A DNA stretch of 64,000 nucleotides from Lachnospiraceae bacterium MD308 (GTDB taxonomy: Bacteria > Bacillota > Clostridia > Lachnospirales > Lachnospiraceae): the NCBI GenBank assembly GCA_010206225.2, contig VIQU02000003.1:96024-160023 (forward strand), in the 5' to 3' direction. A program made the translations under genes and the position numbers. The first letter of the stretch is position 1; each line of letters opens with the position of its first letter. Below the pieces are notes generated by a model, which did not search any database, was not told the origin of the DNA, and worked only from the letters and a program-made list of their open reading frames with translations. Of the stretch, positions 17,150 through 25,849 are shown one piece after another.

Positions 17150-18127
17150 CTATCCGATCAATCCATCGTCCATATACCCTGCCAGTTCCTTTGCATAATA
17201 GGTCAGATAACTCTGTATCCCGGCGCGGAATGCCGCAACCGCCGTCTCGCATACGATACTTTTCTCATCGATCCACCCCTTTGCCGCCGCTGCCTTGATC
17301 ATAGCATATTCGCCGCTGACACTGTAACCAGCCACCGGAAGATGCGTAACCTCCTTTACCTTCACGATCATATCAAGGTAAGCCAATGCCGGCTTCACCA
17401 TAATGATATCCGCACCCTCCTCCTCATCGAGCAGCACTTCCTTGATGCCTTCCCTGCTGTTATGATAATCCATCTGGTAGCTTCGACGGTTTCCGAACGC
17501 CGGAGCAGAATCCGCCGCATCCCGGAAAGGCGCATAAAAGCCCGAGGCATATTTTACAGCATAGGACATGATCGGTGTATTTGTAAACTGATTTTCATCT
17601 AAAATCCGCCGGATTGCCGCCACTCTTCCATCCATCATGTCAGAAGGCGCTACCATATCCGCCCCTGCCCGAACATGAGAGAGGGCTGTTTTTGCCAATA
17701 CCTCAAGGGTTGAATCATTGTCAACCTCCCGGCCGCAGAGCATGCCGCAGTGACCGTGTGAAGTATATTCGCACAGACACACATCCGTAATATAATAAAG
17801 TTTTGGAAAACTCTTTTTTGCCTCGCGAAGCGCCCGCTGAATAATTCCATCCTCAGCATATGCCTGACTTGCCTTCTCATCCTTATGCTCCGGAATTCCG
17901 AAAAGCATAACCGAACTTACGCCTGACTCGGCTATATCTTCCAGCGCAAAAGAAAGCCTGTCTACACTGTAGCGGTACTGCCCTTCCATCGACGGTATTT
18001 CTTCGCATATGCCTGTTCCGTCCTTTACAAAGATGGGATAGATCAACGCTGACTTATCTACTCTGGTTTCCCGTACCATCTTTCTTATGTTTTCATCACT
18101 CCGTAATCTTCTAGGTCTTTTTATCAT
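17150..18127 (-). CDS. hemB: Delta-aminolevulinic acid dehydratase (porphobilinogen synthase)
   Basis: Condenses two 5-aminolevulinate molecules to porphobilinogen. The 325-residue protein has the zinc-binding cysteine cluster DVCLCEYTSHGHCG near residue 120. It also carries both active-site lysine regions (YAVKYASGFYAPFRDA near 195, MVKPALAYLDMI near 248) and the substrate-site YSVSGEYAMIKAAA near 270. The cysteines indicate the zinc-dependent class. It starts 24 bp after cobA-hemD on the same strand. Together with hemC and hemD it takes ALA to uroporphyrinogen III; genes that make ALA are not in view. Confidence 0.96.
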   Translation of the reverse strand: MIKRPRRLRSDENIRKMVRETRVDKSALIYPIFVKDGTGICEEIPSMEGQYRYSVDRLSFALEDIAESGVSSVMLFGIPEHKDEKASQAYAEDGIIQRALREAKKSFPKLYYITDVCLCEYTSHGHCGMLCGREVDNDSTLEVLAKTALSHVRAGADMVAPSDMMDGRVAAIRRILDENQFTNTPIMSYAVKYASGFYAPFRDAADSAPAFGNRRSYQMDYHNSREGIKEVLLDEEEGADIIMVKPALAYLDMIVKVKEVTHLPVAGYSVSGEYAMIKAAAAKGWIDEKSIVCETAVAAFRAGIQSYLTYYAKELAGYMDDGLIG

Positions 18128-18151
18128 AAATTCCGAATCCTTTCTATACCC

Positions 18152-19657
18152 CTATTTGCATTGTGATTTCATCTCCAAAATCAGTTCCGTCAAATCTTCC
18201 AACGTTGCCTTTTTTGCGGCCATGCACTTCATATTATATTTAGCCGCCGTCTCAGCAGTCTGCCTGCCAATGCAGGCTGCTTTAAGTTTTGAATAATCCA
18301 TTCCTTCTGTAACTGCGGCAAAGCCTTCTACTGTAGAGCTGCTGGTAAACACAACAAGGTCTATCCTTCCTTTTTCAAACTCCTCTTTTATAGAAACTGC
18401 TCCTCCTGCATGGTAAACGGTCCTGTATACTGCCACATCCTCCACAAAAGCGCCCGCCTGTTCTAAAATCGGAACTAACTGCTCATTTCCTTTTTCTGCA
18501 CGCGGAATCAAAATACGTTTTCCCCTGATTTTCTGACACGCAAGGGCGCGCCCAAGTGACTCCCCGTCAAAAATATCCGGAATCAGATCTGCGTAGATTC
18601 CTCTCTTGCCAAGCGCTGCTCTCGTTCCCTCTCCGATAACCGCAAACTTCGCTCCTGAAAGCTTTCGGATATCAAGCATTTTCCGCTCTGTCTGCTCAAA
18701 AAAAATCTGAACACCGATCTGACTTGTGAATACGATCCAGTCATATCTGTCTATGTGCACAAAACACTGTGACAACCGCCTGTTTTCCATAACTGCCGCC
18801 GTGTCAATGGCAGGAAGCTCCAGCACTTCTGCACCCTTCATTCTAAGCTTCTCCGCCAGATATGACATCAGCTTTCTTGGACGTGTCAGAATGATCCTCA
18901 TTCCAAAAAGCGGCAGTTCTTCCCGCCACGAAAGAATATCCGCCAGTCTGCACACCTGTCCTACTACAATAATTGCCGGAGGACGGATCTTGTCCTCCCT
19001 GACCTTATCCTCAAGATTACCCAGCGTTGCAGATACTCTCTTCTGCCCTGCGGTCGTTCCCTCCTGAAGAACGGCCGCAGGCATATCCGGACTCATCCCA
19101 GCCTCTAGAAGCTTTCTTCTGATATCTGAAAGCGCCGTAACCCCCATGAGAAACACTAAAGTTCCCCCGGCGCGCACCAGCGCTTCATAATCCATATCCT
19201 CATTTTGTCCTTGCTTTTTATGTCCGGTAATGATATGTACCGAAGAAGCAAAATCTCTGTGAGTGACCGGGATGCCGCTATAAGCCGGTACTGCAAGTGA
19301 AGATGTGACTCCCGGAACTACTTCATATGGAATTCCATACATTTTTAATTCCGCCAGTTCTTCTCCTCCCCGTCCAAAAAGAAACGGATCGCCTCCTTTC
19401 AGCCTCACGACTTTCAATCCCTTCTGCGCTTCCTCGACAAGAATCCGGTTGATCTGTTCCTGCGGAATCGGATGATGTCCCGCCAGCTTCCCGACATTAA
19501 TTAATTTCTTACTATCATCCAATGAAGAAAGAATTTCGTTTCCAACAAGGTGGTCATATATGATAACATCCGCTTTTTCTAAAAGAGACTTTCCCTTTAT
19601 CGTCATAAGACCAATATCACCCGGTCCGGCTCCCACAAGCCACACTTTTCCTGTCAT
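18152..19657 (-). CDS. cobA-hemD: Fused uroporphyrinogen-III C-methyltransferase / uroporphyrinogen-III synthase
   Basis: Bifunctional 501-residue enzyme. Residues 1-240 are the SAM-dependent methyltransferase, shown by VGAGPGDIGLMTIKG (7-21), RLKGGDPFLFGRGGEE (about 82-97) and YEVVPGVTSS. It converts uroporphyrinogen III to precorrin-2. Residues from about 250 onward are the HemD synthase, which closes and flips hydroxymethylbilane (IILTRPRKLMSYLAEKLRMKGAEV at its start, VVFTSSSTVEGF near the end). Such fusions are common in Clostridia. The start directly abuts the stop of the thioesterase gene, so the two are co-transcribed. The product pathway is siroheme/cobalamin rather than heme, consistent with the divergent cobalt genes. 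Confidence 0.95.
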   Translation of the reverse strand: MTGKVWLVGAGPGDIGLMTIKGKSLLEKADVIIYDHLVGNEILSSLDDSKKLINVGKLAGHHPIPQEQINRILVEEAQKGLKVVRLKGGDPFLFGRGGEELAELKMYGIPYEVVPGVTSSLAVPAYSGIPVTHRDFASSVHIITGHKKQGQNEDMDYEALVRAGGTLVFLMGVTALSDIRRKLLEAGMSPDMPAAVLQEGTTAGQKRVSATLGNLEDKVREDKIRPPAIIVVGQVCRLADILSWREELPLFGMRIILTRPRKLMSYLAEKLRMKGAEVLELPAIDTAAVMENRRLSQCFVHIDRYDWIVFTSQIGVQIFFEQTERKMLDIRKLSGAKFAVIGEGTRAALGKRGIYADLIPDIFDGESLGRALACQKIRGKRILIPRAEKGNEQLVPILEQAGAFVEDVAVYRTVYHAGGAVSIKEEFEKGRIDLVVFTSSSTVEGFAAVTEGMDYSKLKAACIGRQTAETAAKYNMKCMAAKKATLEDLTELILEMKSQCK

Positions 19658-20134
19658 CTAAAAACCTCCCGCTTTCTGAAGCTTCCGAAGTTCTCTCCTC
19701 TTTTCTGCCTTTACCCATTCCTGACGCTCCTCTTCTGTCTCCAAAAAGAGTCTTGGGACTTTCACAGGCTTATCATCATGCCCCAGAGCCACTTCCGTAA
19801 GATAGGCCCGGTTGATCAGCGTGCGTTCCCCGTTCTCATCCTCTACATACGTATCCACCTTTACCTCCATGGAAGTATTCCCCACATGCGTAACCCTTCC
19901 TTTGATCACAATATCATCCTTCGGATACGCGCCTTTGATAAAATGCAGATGATCCACCGACACTGTCGTGACATTCTTCCGACAATGTCTTTTTGCCGCC
20001 AGTGCAGCCACCTCGTCGATCCACTGCATTAGAATTCCTCCGAACAACCTTCCGGAATTATTCAAATGGTTCGGGCGCACGATATGCACTGTCTCTACTG
20101 CCGAATCTGATACTTTTCTGCTCTCTGTCTCCAT
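19658..20134 (-). CDS. Acyl-CoA thioesterase (hotdog fold)
   Basis: Predicted to hydrolyse acyl-CoA thioesters. The 158-residue protein carries the hotdog signature HIVRPNHLNNSGRLFGG followed by LMQWIDEVAALAA, with the asparagine and aspartate positions typical of the YciA/cytosolic thioesterase group. A C-terminal basic helix (EERQEWVKAEKRRELRKL) follows the domain. Its stop codon is immediately followed by the cobA-hemD ATG. I see no metabolic reason for this pairing. Confidence 0.88.
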   Translation of the reverse strand: METESRKVSDSAVETVHIVRPNHLNNSGRLFGGILMQWIDEVAALAAKRHCRKNVTTVSVDHLHFIKGAYPKDDIVIKGRVTHVGNTSMEVKVDTYVEDENGERTLINRAYLTEVALGHDDKPVKVPRLFLETEEERQEWVKAEKRRELRKLQKAGGF

Positions 20135-20168
20135 ACAAAACCTCCTGGCTGCCCTGTAATCTTAATCT

Positions 20169-20906
20169 CTAGCGAAGCACCAAGCTCTCTCCTGCAGAGC
20201 AGATTCTTTCTATCTTCCCCTCTGCCACCAGATAAGCTTCTCCATGAACTGTAACATCTCCGCCCCTTTGTAAAATATAGCTTCCGTCGGGCAGAGCGTA
20301 AAACTTTCGTCCCATACTGTCAGGATAAGTAATGTCTTCCATCAGACGCTTTCCGTCCAGCATGTCATCCTTCACGGCCTGATAATGAGGCAGCACATTA
20401 TACCGGGTCAGTCCCAGTCCTTCAAGAAATCTCTTATATACCTTGCTGACGCTTTCCCCCGGTATCTCAGGCTGTGCGTATACGGTTTCGGCACAGTTCA
20501 TCGTACCTGCGCTGATTCCCATTACAATACCGTCAAATTCTTTCATTGCCGGGATAAGTCCGATTTTGTGAAAAAATGTATTCTGTGTCGGCACATGCCC
20601 GCCTCCGAGAATGATCAGATCGTAAGAATGAAGATTATCAACCATTTCCTTCGCATTGCGGCTGTCACACAGATCAAACACAGAAACCGGCAGCCCGCTC
20701 TCTTTTACCGCTTTTTCAAAAAAGAACCGCGCCTCATTGTTCTCCATATAGGCATCCGGATTGGCGCTGATGATCAGACACCGTGCCTCATTCTTCCAAT
20801 CCGCCATAAGGTTTCTCACCAGATCATTTTCAGGATTAAAACCTCTGTAGGACGGCGCTCCTGCCCTGTAAGAACCCACAGGACTGCTTGTCAAATATAA
20901 AATCAT
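20169..20906 (-). CDS. Peptidase S51 (dipeptidase E-like) family protein
   Basis: Member of the class-I glutamine-amidotransferase-like S51 peptidases, which cleave N-terminal Asp dipeptides or, in relatives, cyanophycin fragments. The serine nucleophile is in GISAGTMNCAE near residue 130, following an LGGGHV glycine motif near residue 100. A histidine candidate follows in LPHYQAVKDD. At 245 residues it is family-sized. It has its own GGAGGAGA ribosome-binding site and lies 34 bp upstream of the thioesterase gene, so it may share the transcript. The substrate is not readable from sequence. Confidence 0.8.
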   Translation of the reverse strand: MILYLTSSPVGSYRAGAPSYRGFNPENDLVRNLMADWKNEARCLIISANPDAYMENNEARFFFEKAVKESGLPVSVFDLCDSRNAKEMVDNLHSYDLIILGGGHVPTQNTFFHKIGLIPAMKEFDGIVMGISAGTMNCAETVYAQPEIPGESVSKVYKRFLEGLGLTRYNVLPHYQAVKDDMLDGKRLMEDITYPDSMGRKFYALPDGSYILQRGGDVTVHGEAYLVAEGKIERICSAGESLVLR

Positions 20907-20941
20907 ATGTCTCCTCCAGTGTGTGCTTTTACCGCTTCCAT

Positions 20942-21952
20942 CTACTTATGCTTATTCCGAACTGACGCCACATAGATCACTTTGACCGCTGCAAAGAGCA
21001 CACCCGCCACCGGCCATACGATCCAGCTTATCTCCCATGCGTTCGTATAGAAGCTGTATCCCAGATATATTGCCGTGGCAACAAGCCAGTATGCCTTGCT
21101 GACCGGCTCAAACGCCGCTTCATTTTTCTTATTATCTATCGTATAATCGCCTTCCTGCAAGAGCTTCTGCATACTTTCCCAGCGGACTCCCGCAACTACA
21201 AAAAAGTAAACGCCGATTGCCACGATAAAAAGAAGTACGCAGACCGCCATTGCCATCATAAAATCCTCTTCGGTGAACATCAGCATAGTAAAAAGCGGAG
21301 TAGCCGCCAAGATGCAGCAGCAGGTTCCGATAATATGGTAACGGGTGTACGTTCCCTGATATTCGCTCTTCTGATCCTTCACCATCCCAGTCACACCGTA
21401 ATCCGTCTCAATTCTGTCTTTATCCAGATAATCATACTGCCCCATTCTGATTCCGCTGGAGATGAAAACGGCAACTGCTATCGCTATCGCCAAAAGTAAT
21501 ATGAGAAGTCCGGCTCCCGCCGCCATATTTTCCGAAATTGAAATCCTTCCTGTCTCCTGTGCGGCGCCTAAAAATATCAGGCAGACCGGCGATACAATAC
21601 ACAAAGATACTGCAAATGCAATCTTTCCTGCCAGCTTCTCCTTAATATCCAGAAAAGCCCTCGCCTCCTCCATCGAAACTCTGCGCGCCGGGACACTTTC
21701 CTCAAAACCACCTGTCTCCAAGCTTTCTGTATTCTGCGTTCCATCCGGCTCTTCCAGTTCATCCTTCAAAAGATAATCTGTACTGACCTCAAAGATACGG
21801 CTCATCAGAAGAATCTTATTCAAATCCGGTACGGACTGGGCTCCTTCCCATTTGGATACGGATTGTCTTGTAACATTTAATTTTTCTGCCAGTTCCTCCT
21901 GAGACCATCCGTTCTTTTTTCTAAGTGTAATGATTTTGTCTGCTAAGATCAT
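20942..21952 (-). CDS. XRE-family DNA-binding protein with membrane domain
   Basis: The N-terminal residues 5-57 form a Cro/C1-type helix-turn-helix (LRKKNGWSQEELAEKLNVTRQSVSKWE). About fifty linker residues follow, then a membrane part with pairs of hydrophobic segments (about 108-130, 140-165, 210-265, 285-330). Such membrane-tethered XRE proteins are common in Clostridia; their signals are mostly unknown. A TTTACA-TTT-TGTAAA palindrome 45 bp before the ATG may be its own operator. It is encoded between the S51 peptidase and the alkD-like gene on the same strand. Confidence 0.85.
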   Translation of the reverse strand: MILADKIITLRKKNGWSQEELAEKLNVTRQSVSKWEGAQSVPDLNKILLMSRIFEVSTDYLLKDELEEPDGTQNTESLETGGFEESVPARRVSMEEARAFLDIKEKLAGKIAFAVSLCIVSPVCLIFLGAAQETGRISISENMAAGAGLLILLLAIAIAVAVFISSGIRMGQYDYLDKDRIETDYGVTGMVKDQKSEYQGTYTRYHIIGTCCCILAATPLFTMLMFTEEDFMMAMAVCVLLFIVAIGVYFFVVAGVRWESMQKLLQEGDYTIDNKKNEAAFEPVSKAYWLVATAIYLGYSFYTNAWEISWIVWPVAGVLFAAVKVIYVASVRNKHK

Positions 21953-21996
21953 ATGTAGTTCCTCCTTTTTCTTATCTGTCCTGCTTTGATATATCC

Positions 21997-22011
21997 TTTA
22001 CATTTTGTAAA
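21997..22011. promoter_or_regulatory. Palindrome upstream of the XRE gene, candidate self-operator
   Basis: TTTACA and TGTAAA form perfect 6-bp arms around TTT. It lies in the 146-bp gap before the XRE start, which also holds a TTGACA-like box. Autoregulation is inferred from position alone. Confidence 0.4.
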
Positions 22012-22098
22012 TTCAGAATACACATTCTCGCAGTTACACACTAGAAATCATACCCGTCAATTTGTCAACTGGCAGTTGCATTTGCCTTTATTCGGGCT

Positions 22099-22797
22099 TT
22101 ACTTTATCTTCAGCGTCTTCAGATAAGCCTTTTTCTCGTCCGTTACCCGGCAGCTTTCTACCGCCTTTTGAATTGCCTTGTTATGTGTCCATTTATCAAG
22201 GCGCCCATTCTCGATGAACGGCAGCACCGCCTCATACTGCTTAGCAAGCGCTGTCGCGAAATACCATGCGATCATCATGTTCACATAGTACTCATTTGAA
22301 CGGATTCCCGATACCATCTCCGGATATTCCAGTTCAAAGGCCTCATCCAGATAAAGACTCATAAGCATCCCAACCCCAAAACGTATCATATATGTATGCT
22401 CCGAAACCGTCCATACCCGGATCTTTACAAGCAGCTCCTGCAAATGCTTTTTAAAGATCTTCGGCGACAGCAGATCGCAGGTCGCCCAGTTGTCAACATA
22501 AGGAAGAAATCTTTCCAATTCCTCTATGCAGCGGTCAAAATCTTTCATCCCCGCAATCAGAAAGCCATGAAGGTTATCTTCTTCGTAATATTCATGGGGC
22601 AATTGTTTTAAAAATTCTTCCGCTTCCTTTGTCTTCCCGAACTCCTTTGCAAATTTACGAAGCGCAGGCGTACGTACTCCGATCACACGCTCTTTGTAGA
22701 CGGTAGGCATCAGCTTGGCGTGGAAATCCCTATAGTTTAGATCCTGTAGTTCAAACAATTTCCCCTGAACATACCGTATTACATCCTTCTTCTCCAT
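22099..22797 (-). CDS. DNA alkylation repair protein, AlkD-like
   Basis: HEAT-like repeat protein related to AlkD DNA glycosylases, which remove cationic alkylated bases. The 232-residue sequence starts MEKKDVIRYVQGKLFELQ and contains the family motifs VIGVRTPALRKFAKEFGK near residue 40 and FLPYVDNWATCDLLSPKIFKKH near 110, with the aspartate-tryptophan pair. ATG 22797 was preferred over an in-frame GTG three codons upstream because GGAAAGGAAG is better spaced for it. The gene separates hemC from cobA-hemD and has no link to tetrapyrroles that I can see. Confidence 0.85.
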   Translation of the reverse strand: MEKKDVIRYVQGKLFELQDLNYRDFHAKLMPTVYKERVIGVRTPALRKFAKEFGKTKEAEEFLKQLPHEYYEEDNLHGFLIAGMKDFDRCIEELERFLPYVDNWATCDLLSPKIFKKHLQELLVKIRVWTVSEHTYMIRFGVGMLMSLYLDEAFELEYPEMVSGIRSNEYYVNMMIAWYFATALAKQYEAVLPFIENGRLDKWTHNKAIQKAVESCRVTDEKKAYLKTLKIK

Positions 22798-22877
22798 ATT
22801 CTTCACTTCCTTTCCATTATCTGTTTATCATCCGTTTTTTATTCTTTATGCAGCACAAAAAAGTTTCCTTACTATAT

Positions 22878-23765
22878 TTATCCGTCATATTCTTCCGCTA
22901 ACTCCTGCGCCAGCGCAGCTCCGATCCGTTCTGCTTCATGTACGGCCCCCTTCTTACTGCCTACCGCAAAAAAATAATCTCTCTCCCTATAATAAAGCCC
23001 CCGCAGGCTCAATGAATCTCCAGCCACCTCTGCATAAGCGGCAACCGGCGAAGAGCATCCTCCGTCAAGACATCGCACGAATGCCCGCTCCGCCCTCGCA
23101 ATCATTGCCGTCTCATACGTACCAAATCCCTGAAGGAAACTATAATCTTTCCCCGCTTTTCCCTGAATCGCCAATATCCCCTGCCCTGCTGCCGGAAGTA
23201 TCTCTTCCGGTGAAAAGTAACGGTAAACTCTGTATTCAAGTCCAAGACGTCTCAGGCCTGCCGCCGCCAGAATCAGAGCATCATATTCACCCCTGTCAAG
23301 CTTCTCAAGACGAGTGAGCACATTCCCCCGTATCGTACGAAACTCTGCCTCCGGGAAGATCTTCTCTGCCTGAATCCTTCTGCGGAAGGAAGAACAGCCG
23401 ATAACGCCCGTCCCGTCCCATTCTTTTATCCCCTCCTTCAGTACAAGCACATCTCTTGCGTCTTCACGCTTCGAGAAACTAATGATAGGAATCTCTTTGG
23501 ATTCCTCCATCGGCATATCTTTAAGACTGTGCACTGCCAGATCAATCTCACCCGTAAGGAGCGCTCTGTCAATCTCCTTTACAAATAACCCTTTGCCGCC
23601 GATCTTATCTAAGGTTACATCAAGTCTTTTATCTCCTGTAGTCTCTATCGTCACAATCTCTGGTCTCAACTTTGGACATCGCCGCCTGATATAAGAAACC
23701 AGTTCTTCCGTCTGAATCACAGCCAGCCTGCTTTTACGGCTGCCAATCTGTATACATCTGTCCAT
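22878..23765 (-). CDS. hemC: Hydroxymethylbilane synthase (porphobilinogen deaminase)
   Basis: Polymerises four porphobilinogens to hydroxymethylbilane. The 295 residues show RIQIGSRKS-type start (IQIGSRKSRLAVIQTEEL), the active-site aspartate in AVHSLKDMP near residue 83, the substrate-binding arginines in CSSFRRR, and the cofactor-carrying cysteine in LDGGCSSPVAAYA near residue 235. Its start lies 14 bp after the siroheme synthase N-domain gene, so both form one operon. The order cysG-N, hemC matches many anaerobic clostridial siroheme/B12 clusters. Confidence 0.95.
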   Translation of the reverse strand: MDRCIQIGSRKSRLAVIQTEELVSYIRRRCPKLRPEIVTIETTGDKRLDVTLDKIGGKGLFVKEIDRALLTGEIDLAVHSLKDMPMEESKEIPIISFSKREDARDVLVLKEGIKEWDGTGVIGCSSFRRRIQAEKIFPEAEFRTIRGNVLTRLEKLDRGEYDALILAAAGLRRLGLEYRVYRYFSPEEILPAAGQGILAIQGKAGKDYSFLQGFGTYETAMIARAERAFVRCLDGGCSSPVAAYAEVAGDSLSLRGLYYRERDYFFAVGSKKGAVHEAERIGAALAQELAEEYDG

Positions 23766-23779
23766 CCTGTTCCCTCTGC

Positions 23780-24340
23780 CTATATATCATCCGTATTTTT
23801 TAATGGAGAATGTGCATGACACATCTCCTCTCCCAGTACGGCTTCAACTTGTTCCCGTACTTTTCTGGCCTGCGCATGGCTCAGCCCGCCGGAGGTAATC
23901 CCTACTGTCACATTGTCCTTCACCACAACTGCGGGAAAGTAAAAATCACACAGCTCCTTCTTATGGGAGACATTCACCGGTATTCCCCGTTCCCTGCACA
24001 GACGCATGATCCGCTCATTGCACTCGGCATCATTTGTCGCGGCCAGCACCATATCCGCATTATTTAAAAGCATTTCTGTATCTGACAGACTTTTCTGTTC
24101 ATCTGCCTGCCTTTCTCTTGCAGCCTTATGGAATGCCTTCCTGATCCAGCTCACCTTTCCTTCCTTTACTCTTTTACGAATTCCATCGGTCACTTCCGGT
24201 GCAACAACCGTAATATCAGCAGTGAACTTAAGGAGCGTGTCGATTCTTCTCTCTGCGATCCTCCCGCCGCCTGCCACGATAATTCTTTTCTCTGATATAT
24301 CTATGAACACCGGAAAATATGGTTTTCTCCTCTCCATCAC
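23780..24340 (-). CDS. Precorrin-2 dehydrogenase / siroheme synthase N-terminal domain
   Basis: NAD-dependent oxidation of precorrin-2 to sirohydrochlorin, possibly with ferrochelatase activity as in Met8p/CysG-N. The 186-residue protein opens with PVFIDISEKRIIVAGGGRIAERRI, containing the Rossmann glycines and AERR. It also contains LVLAATND-like (MVLAATNDAECNERI) and VNVSHKKELCDFYFPAVV motifs, and a serine-rich SGGLSHAQARKVREQVE helix near the end. It stands alone, because the methyltransferase is fused to HemD instead. First gene of the minus-strand series, divergent from the cobalamin riboswitch operon. An alternative ATG lies one codon downstream. Confidence 0.9.
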   Translation of the reverse strand: MMERRKPYFPVFIDISEKRIIVAGGGRIAERRIDTLLKFTADITVVAPEVTDGIRKRVKEGKVSWIRKAFHKAARERQADEQKSLSDTEMLLNNADMVLAATNDAECNERIMRLCRERGIPVNVSHKKELCDFYFPAVVVKDNVTVGITSGGLSHAQARKVREQVEAVLGEEMCHAHSPLKNTDDI

Positions 24341-24430
24341 ATCTCTCCCTTTCTGTCACCCTAACAGTTTAACACATCCTGCAAAATTTACAAGTTACCC
24401 GTTTCTTTATGCACTTTTATTTAAAATAAA

Positions 24431-24459
24431 TTGACACATATTATTCTCTGCTGTATGAT
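24431..24459 (+). promoter_or_regulatory. Promoter of the cobalamin-riboswitch operon
   Basis: TTGACA (24431-24436) and TATGAT (24454-24459) with a 17-bp spacer. Transcription would begin near 24466, a few bases before the first paired strand of the riboswitch. Confidence 0.7.
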
Positions 24460-24470
24460 AAATGCAGATT

Positions 24471-24706
24471 GAATGCAGTGAGGTGCCTGCTTTTATGTTT
24501 CTGGATGATCTGTTTTACCGGACATTAGAAAGCGGGATAATAGACAAACCGGGTGAGATTCCCGTACGGTCGCGCCGCTGTAATGGAAGAGAGGCTTACG
24601 CTGTGATAAAGACAGCGTAGGCAGGCGATGTCCCATCATGTCACTGGGCAACCGGGAAGGCGGGGCATTGCGATGACGCCTGAGTCAGAAGACCTGCCCC
24701 TGCATA
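24471..24706 (+). ncRNA. Cobalamin (B12) riboswitch aptamer
   Basis: The B12-box AGTCAGAAGACCTGCC is at 24683-24698. The upstream conserved block GGTGAGATTCCCGT is followed by GCGCCGCTGTAA (24551-24582 region). The closing stem P1 pairs ATGCAG (24473-24478) with CTGCAT (24700-24705). A Rho-independent terminator follows at once, so binding of a cobalamin should favour premature termination and lower expression of the cobalt-transport genes downstream. Confidence 0.95.
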
Positions 24707-24712
24707 CAGTTT

Positions 24713-24747
24713 ACACGTGGTTACGCAGTATAACCAGGTGTTTTTTT
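24713..24747 (+). terminator. Expression-platform terminator of the cobalamin riboswitch
   Basis: ACAC-GTGGTTA (24713-24723) pairs with TAACCAGGTGT (24731-24741) with a single mismatch, followed by a run of T from 24741 to 24747. It ends thirty bases before the cbiM ATG. Confidence 0.9.
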
Positions 24748-24776
24748 CATACTTTCAATCAAAGGAGGAGTTTAGC

Positions 24777-25523
24777 ATGACCCAGAAACAAAAGAAACAA
24801 ATTGCTGCCATCACTGCATTTTCCATTGCATTCGGAATCTGCCCGGCAGCCAACGCGATGCATATTATGGAAGGCTATCTTCCTGTTACCTACTGTGTCG
24901 CATGGGGCGTTTTATGTCTCCCGTTCCTTGTAACCGGATTTATGAAACTTAAGAAGACATTGGGTGAAAACAGACGTGCTCTGACACTTCTCGCCATGTC
25001 AGGCGCATTTATCTTTGTCATCTCATCCTTAAAAATCCCTTCCGTAACCGGAAGCTGCTCCCATATGACAGGAACCGGCCTCGGCGCTATCCTTTTCGGA
25101 CCTTGCTCCGTCAGTATCTTAGGCATTATCGTACTCATCTTTCAGGCCATCTTACTTGCCCACGGCGGACTGACTTCACTGGGAGCCAATACATTTTCCA
25201 TGGCAATCGCAGGACCATTCGTCTCCTACGGAGTCTATGCACTGTGTAAAAAATGCAATCTGAACCGAATGCTAACCGTATTTCTTGCAGCATCCATCGG
25301 AGATCTGGTTACCTACTGTGTGACAAGCGTCCAGCTTGCTCTTGCATATCCATCAGAGGCGGGCGGTGTTCTTGTCTCTGTTGTTAAGTTTCTCGGTGTT
25401 TTTGCCCCGACGCAGCTTCCGCTTGCAGTTGTGGAGGGACTTCTGACAACGGCAATCGTAATCTGCCTTGAGTCCTTCGCAAAACCGGAACTTAAGTCTA
25501 TAGGTTACAGGAAGGAGGTATAA
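24777..25523 (+). CDS. cbiM: Cobalt ECF transporter S component CbiM
   Basis: Membrane substrate-capture subunit of the energy-coupling cobalt transporter. The 248 residues begin with a signal-like stretch ending PAANA, after which the mature protein starts MHIMEGYLP. Met28 and His29 then provide the N-terminal metal ligands known for CbiM/NikM. A glycine-rich GSCSHMTGTGLGAILFGP near residue 105 and several membrane helices follow. ATG 24777 is chosen for its AAAGGAGGAG and because an upstream frame would run through the riboswitch terminator. First gene of a five-gene operon repressed by cobalamin. Confidence 0.95.
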   Translation: MTQKQKKQIAAITAFSIAFGICPAANAMHIMEGYLPVTYCVAWGVLCLPFLVTGFMKLKKTLGENRRALTLLAMSGAFIFVISSLKIPSVTGSCSHMTGTGLGAILFGPCSVSILGIIVLIFQAILLAHGGLTSLGANTFSMAIAGPFVSYGVYALCKKCNLNRMLTVFLAASIGDLVTYCVTSVQLALAYPSEAGGVLVSVVKFLGVFAPTQLPLAVVEGLLTTAIVICLESFAKPELKSIGYRKEV

Positions 25524-25528
25524 AGATC

Positions 25529-25849
25529 ATGGAAAAAAATCAGAAAAAACTGTTTGCCGTATTGATCATTGCTGCTATTTTAATTGCTGCACTCCCTTTT
25601 CTTGCCCTGAAGGGCGCCGAATTCGGCGGCTCGGATGATGCTGGAAGCGTCATGGTAGAAAAAATACACGGAGAATACGAACCTTGGTTCAGCCCAGTTC
25701 TTGAGTCTGTGATTGGCGGAGAGATCCCCGGAGAAATCGAAAGCCTTCTTTTCTGTGTCCAGACCGGCATAGGTGTCGGTATCATCGCATTCTTCATGGG
25801 ACGTCTGTATGAGCGCAAGAAGCTGGGCAAGGATAATGAAGAGCTATGA
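25529..25849 (+). CDS. cbiN: Cobalt transport accessory protein CbiN
   Basis: Small auxiliary subunit that helps metal loading into CbiM. The 106 residues have a membrane helix near each end (about 9-25 and 75-93) joined by an extracytoplasmic loop with EFGGSDDAG and YEPWFSPV, the CbiN signature. It starts 5 bp after cbiM, and its stop overlaps the cbiQ start by four bases (ATGA), so translation is coupled. Confidence 0.93.
   Translation: MEKNQKKLFAVLIIAAILIAALPFLALKGAEFGGSDDAGSVMVEKIHGEYEPWFSPVLESVIGGEIPGEIESLLFCVQTGIGVGIIAFFMGRLYERKKLGKDNEEL

Noticed and set aside
24717..24776. Extended N-terminus of CbiM
   Set aside because: It would be translated through the riboswitch terminator. The signal peptide and AAAGGAGGAG fit ATG 24777.
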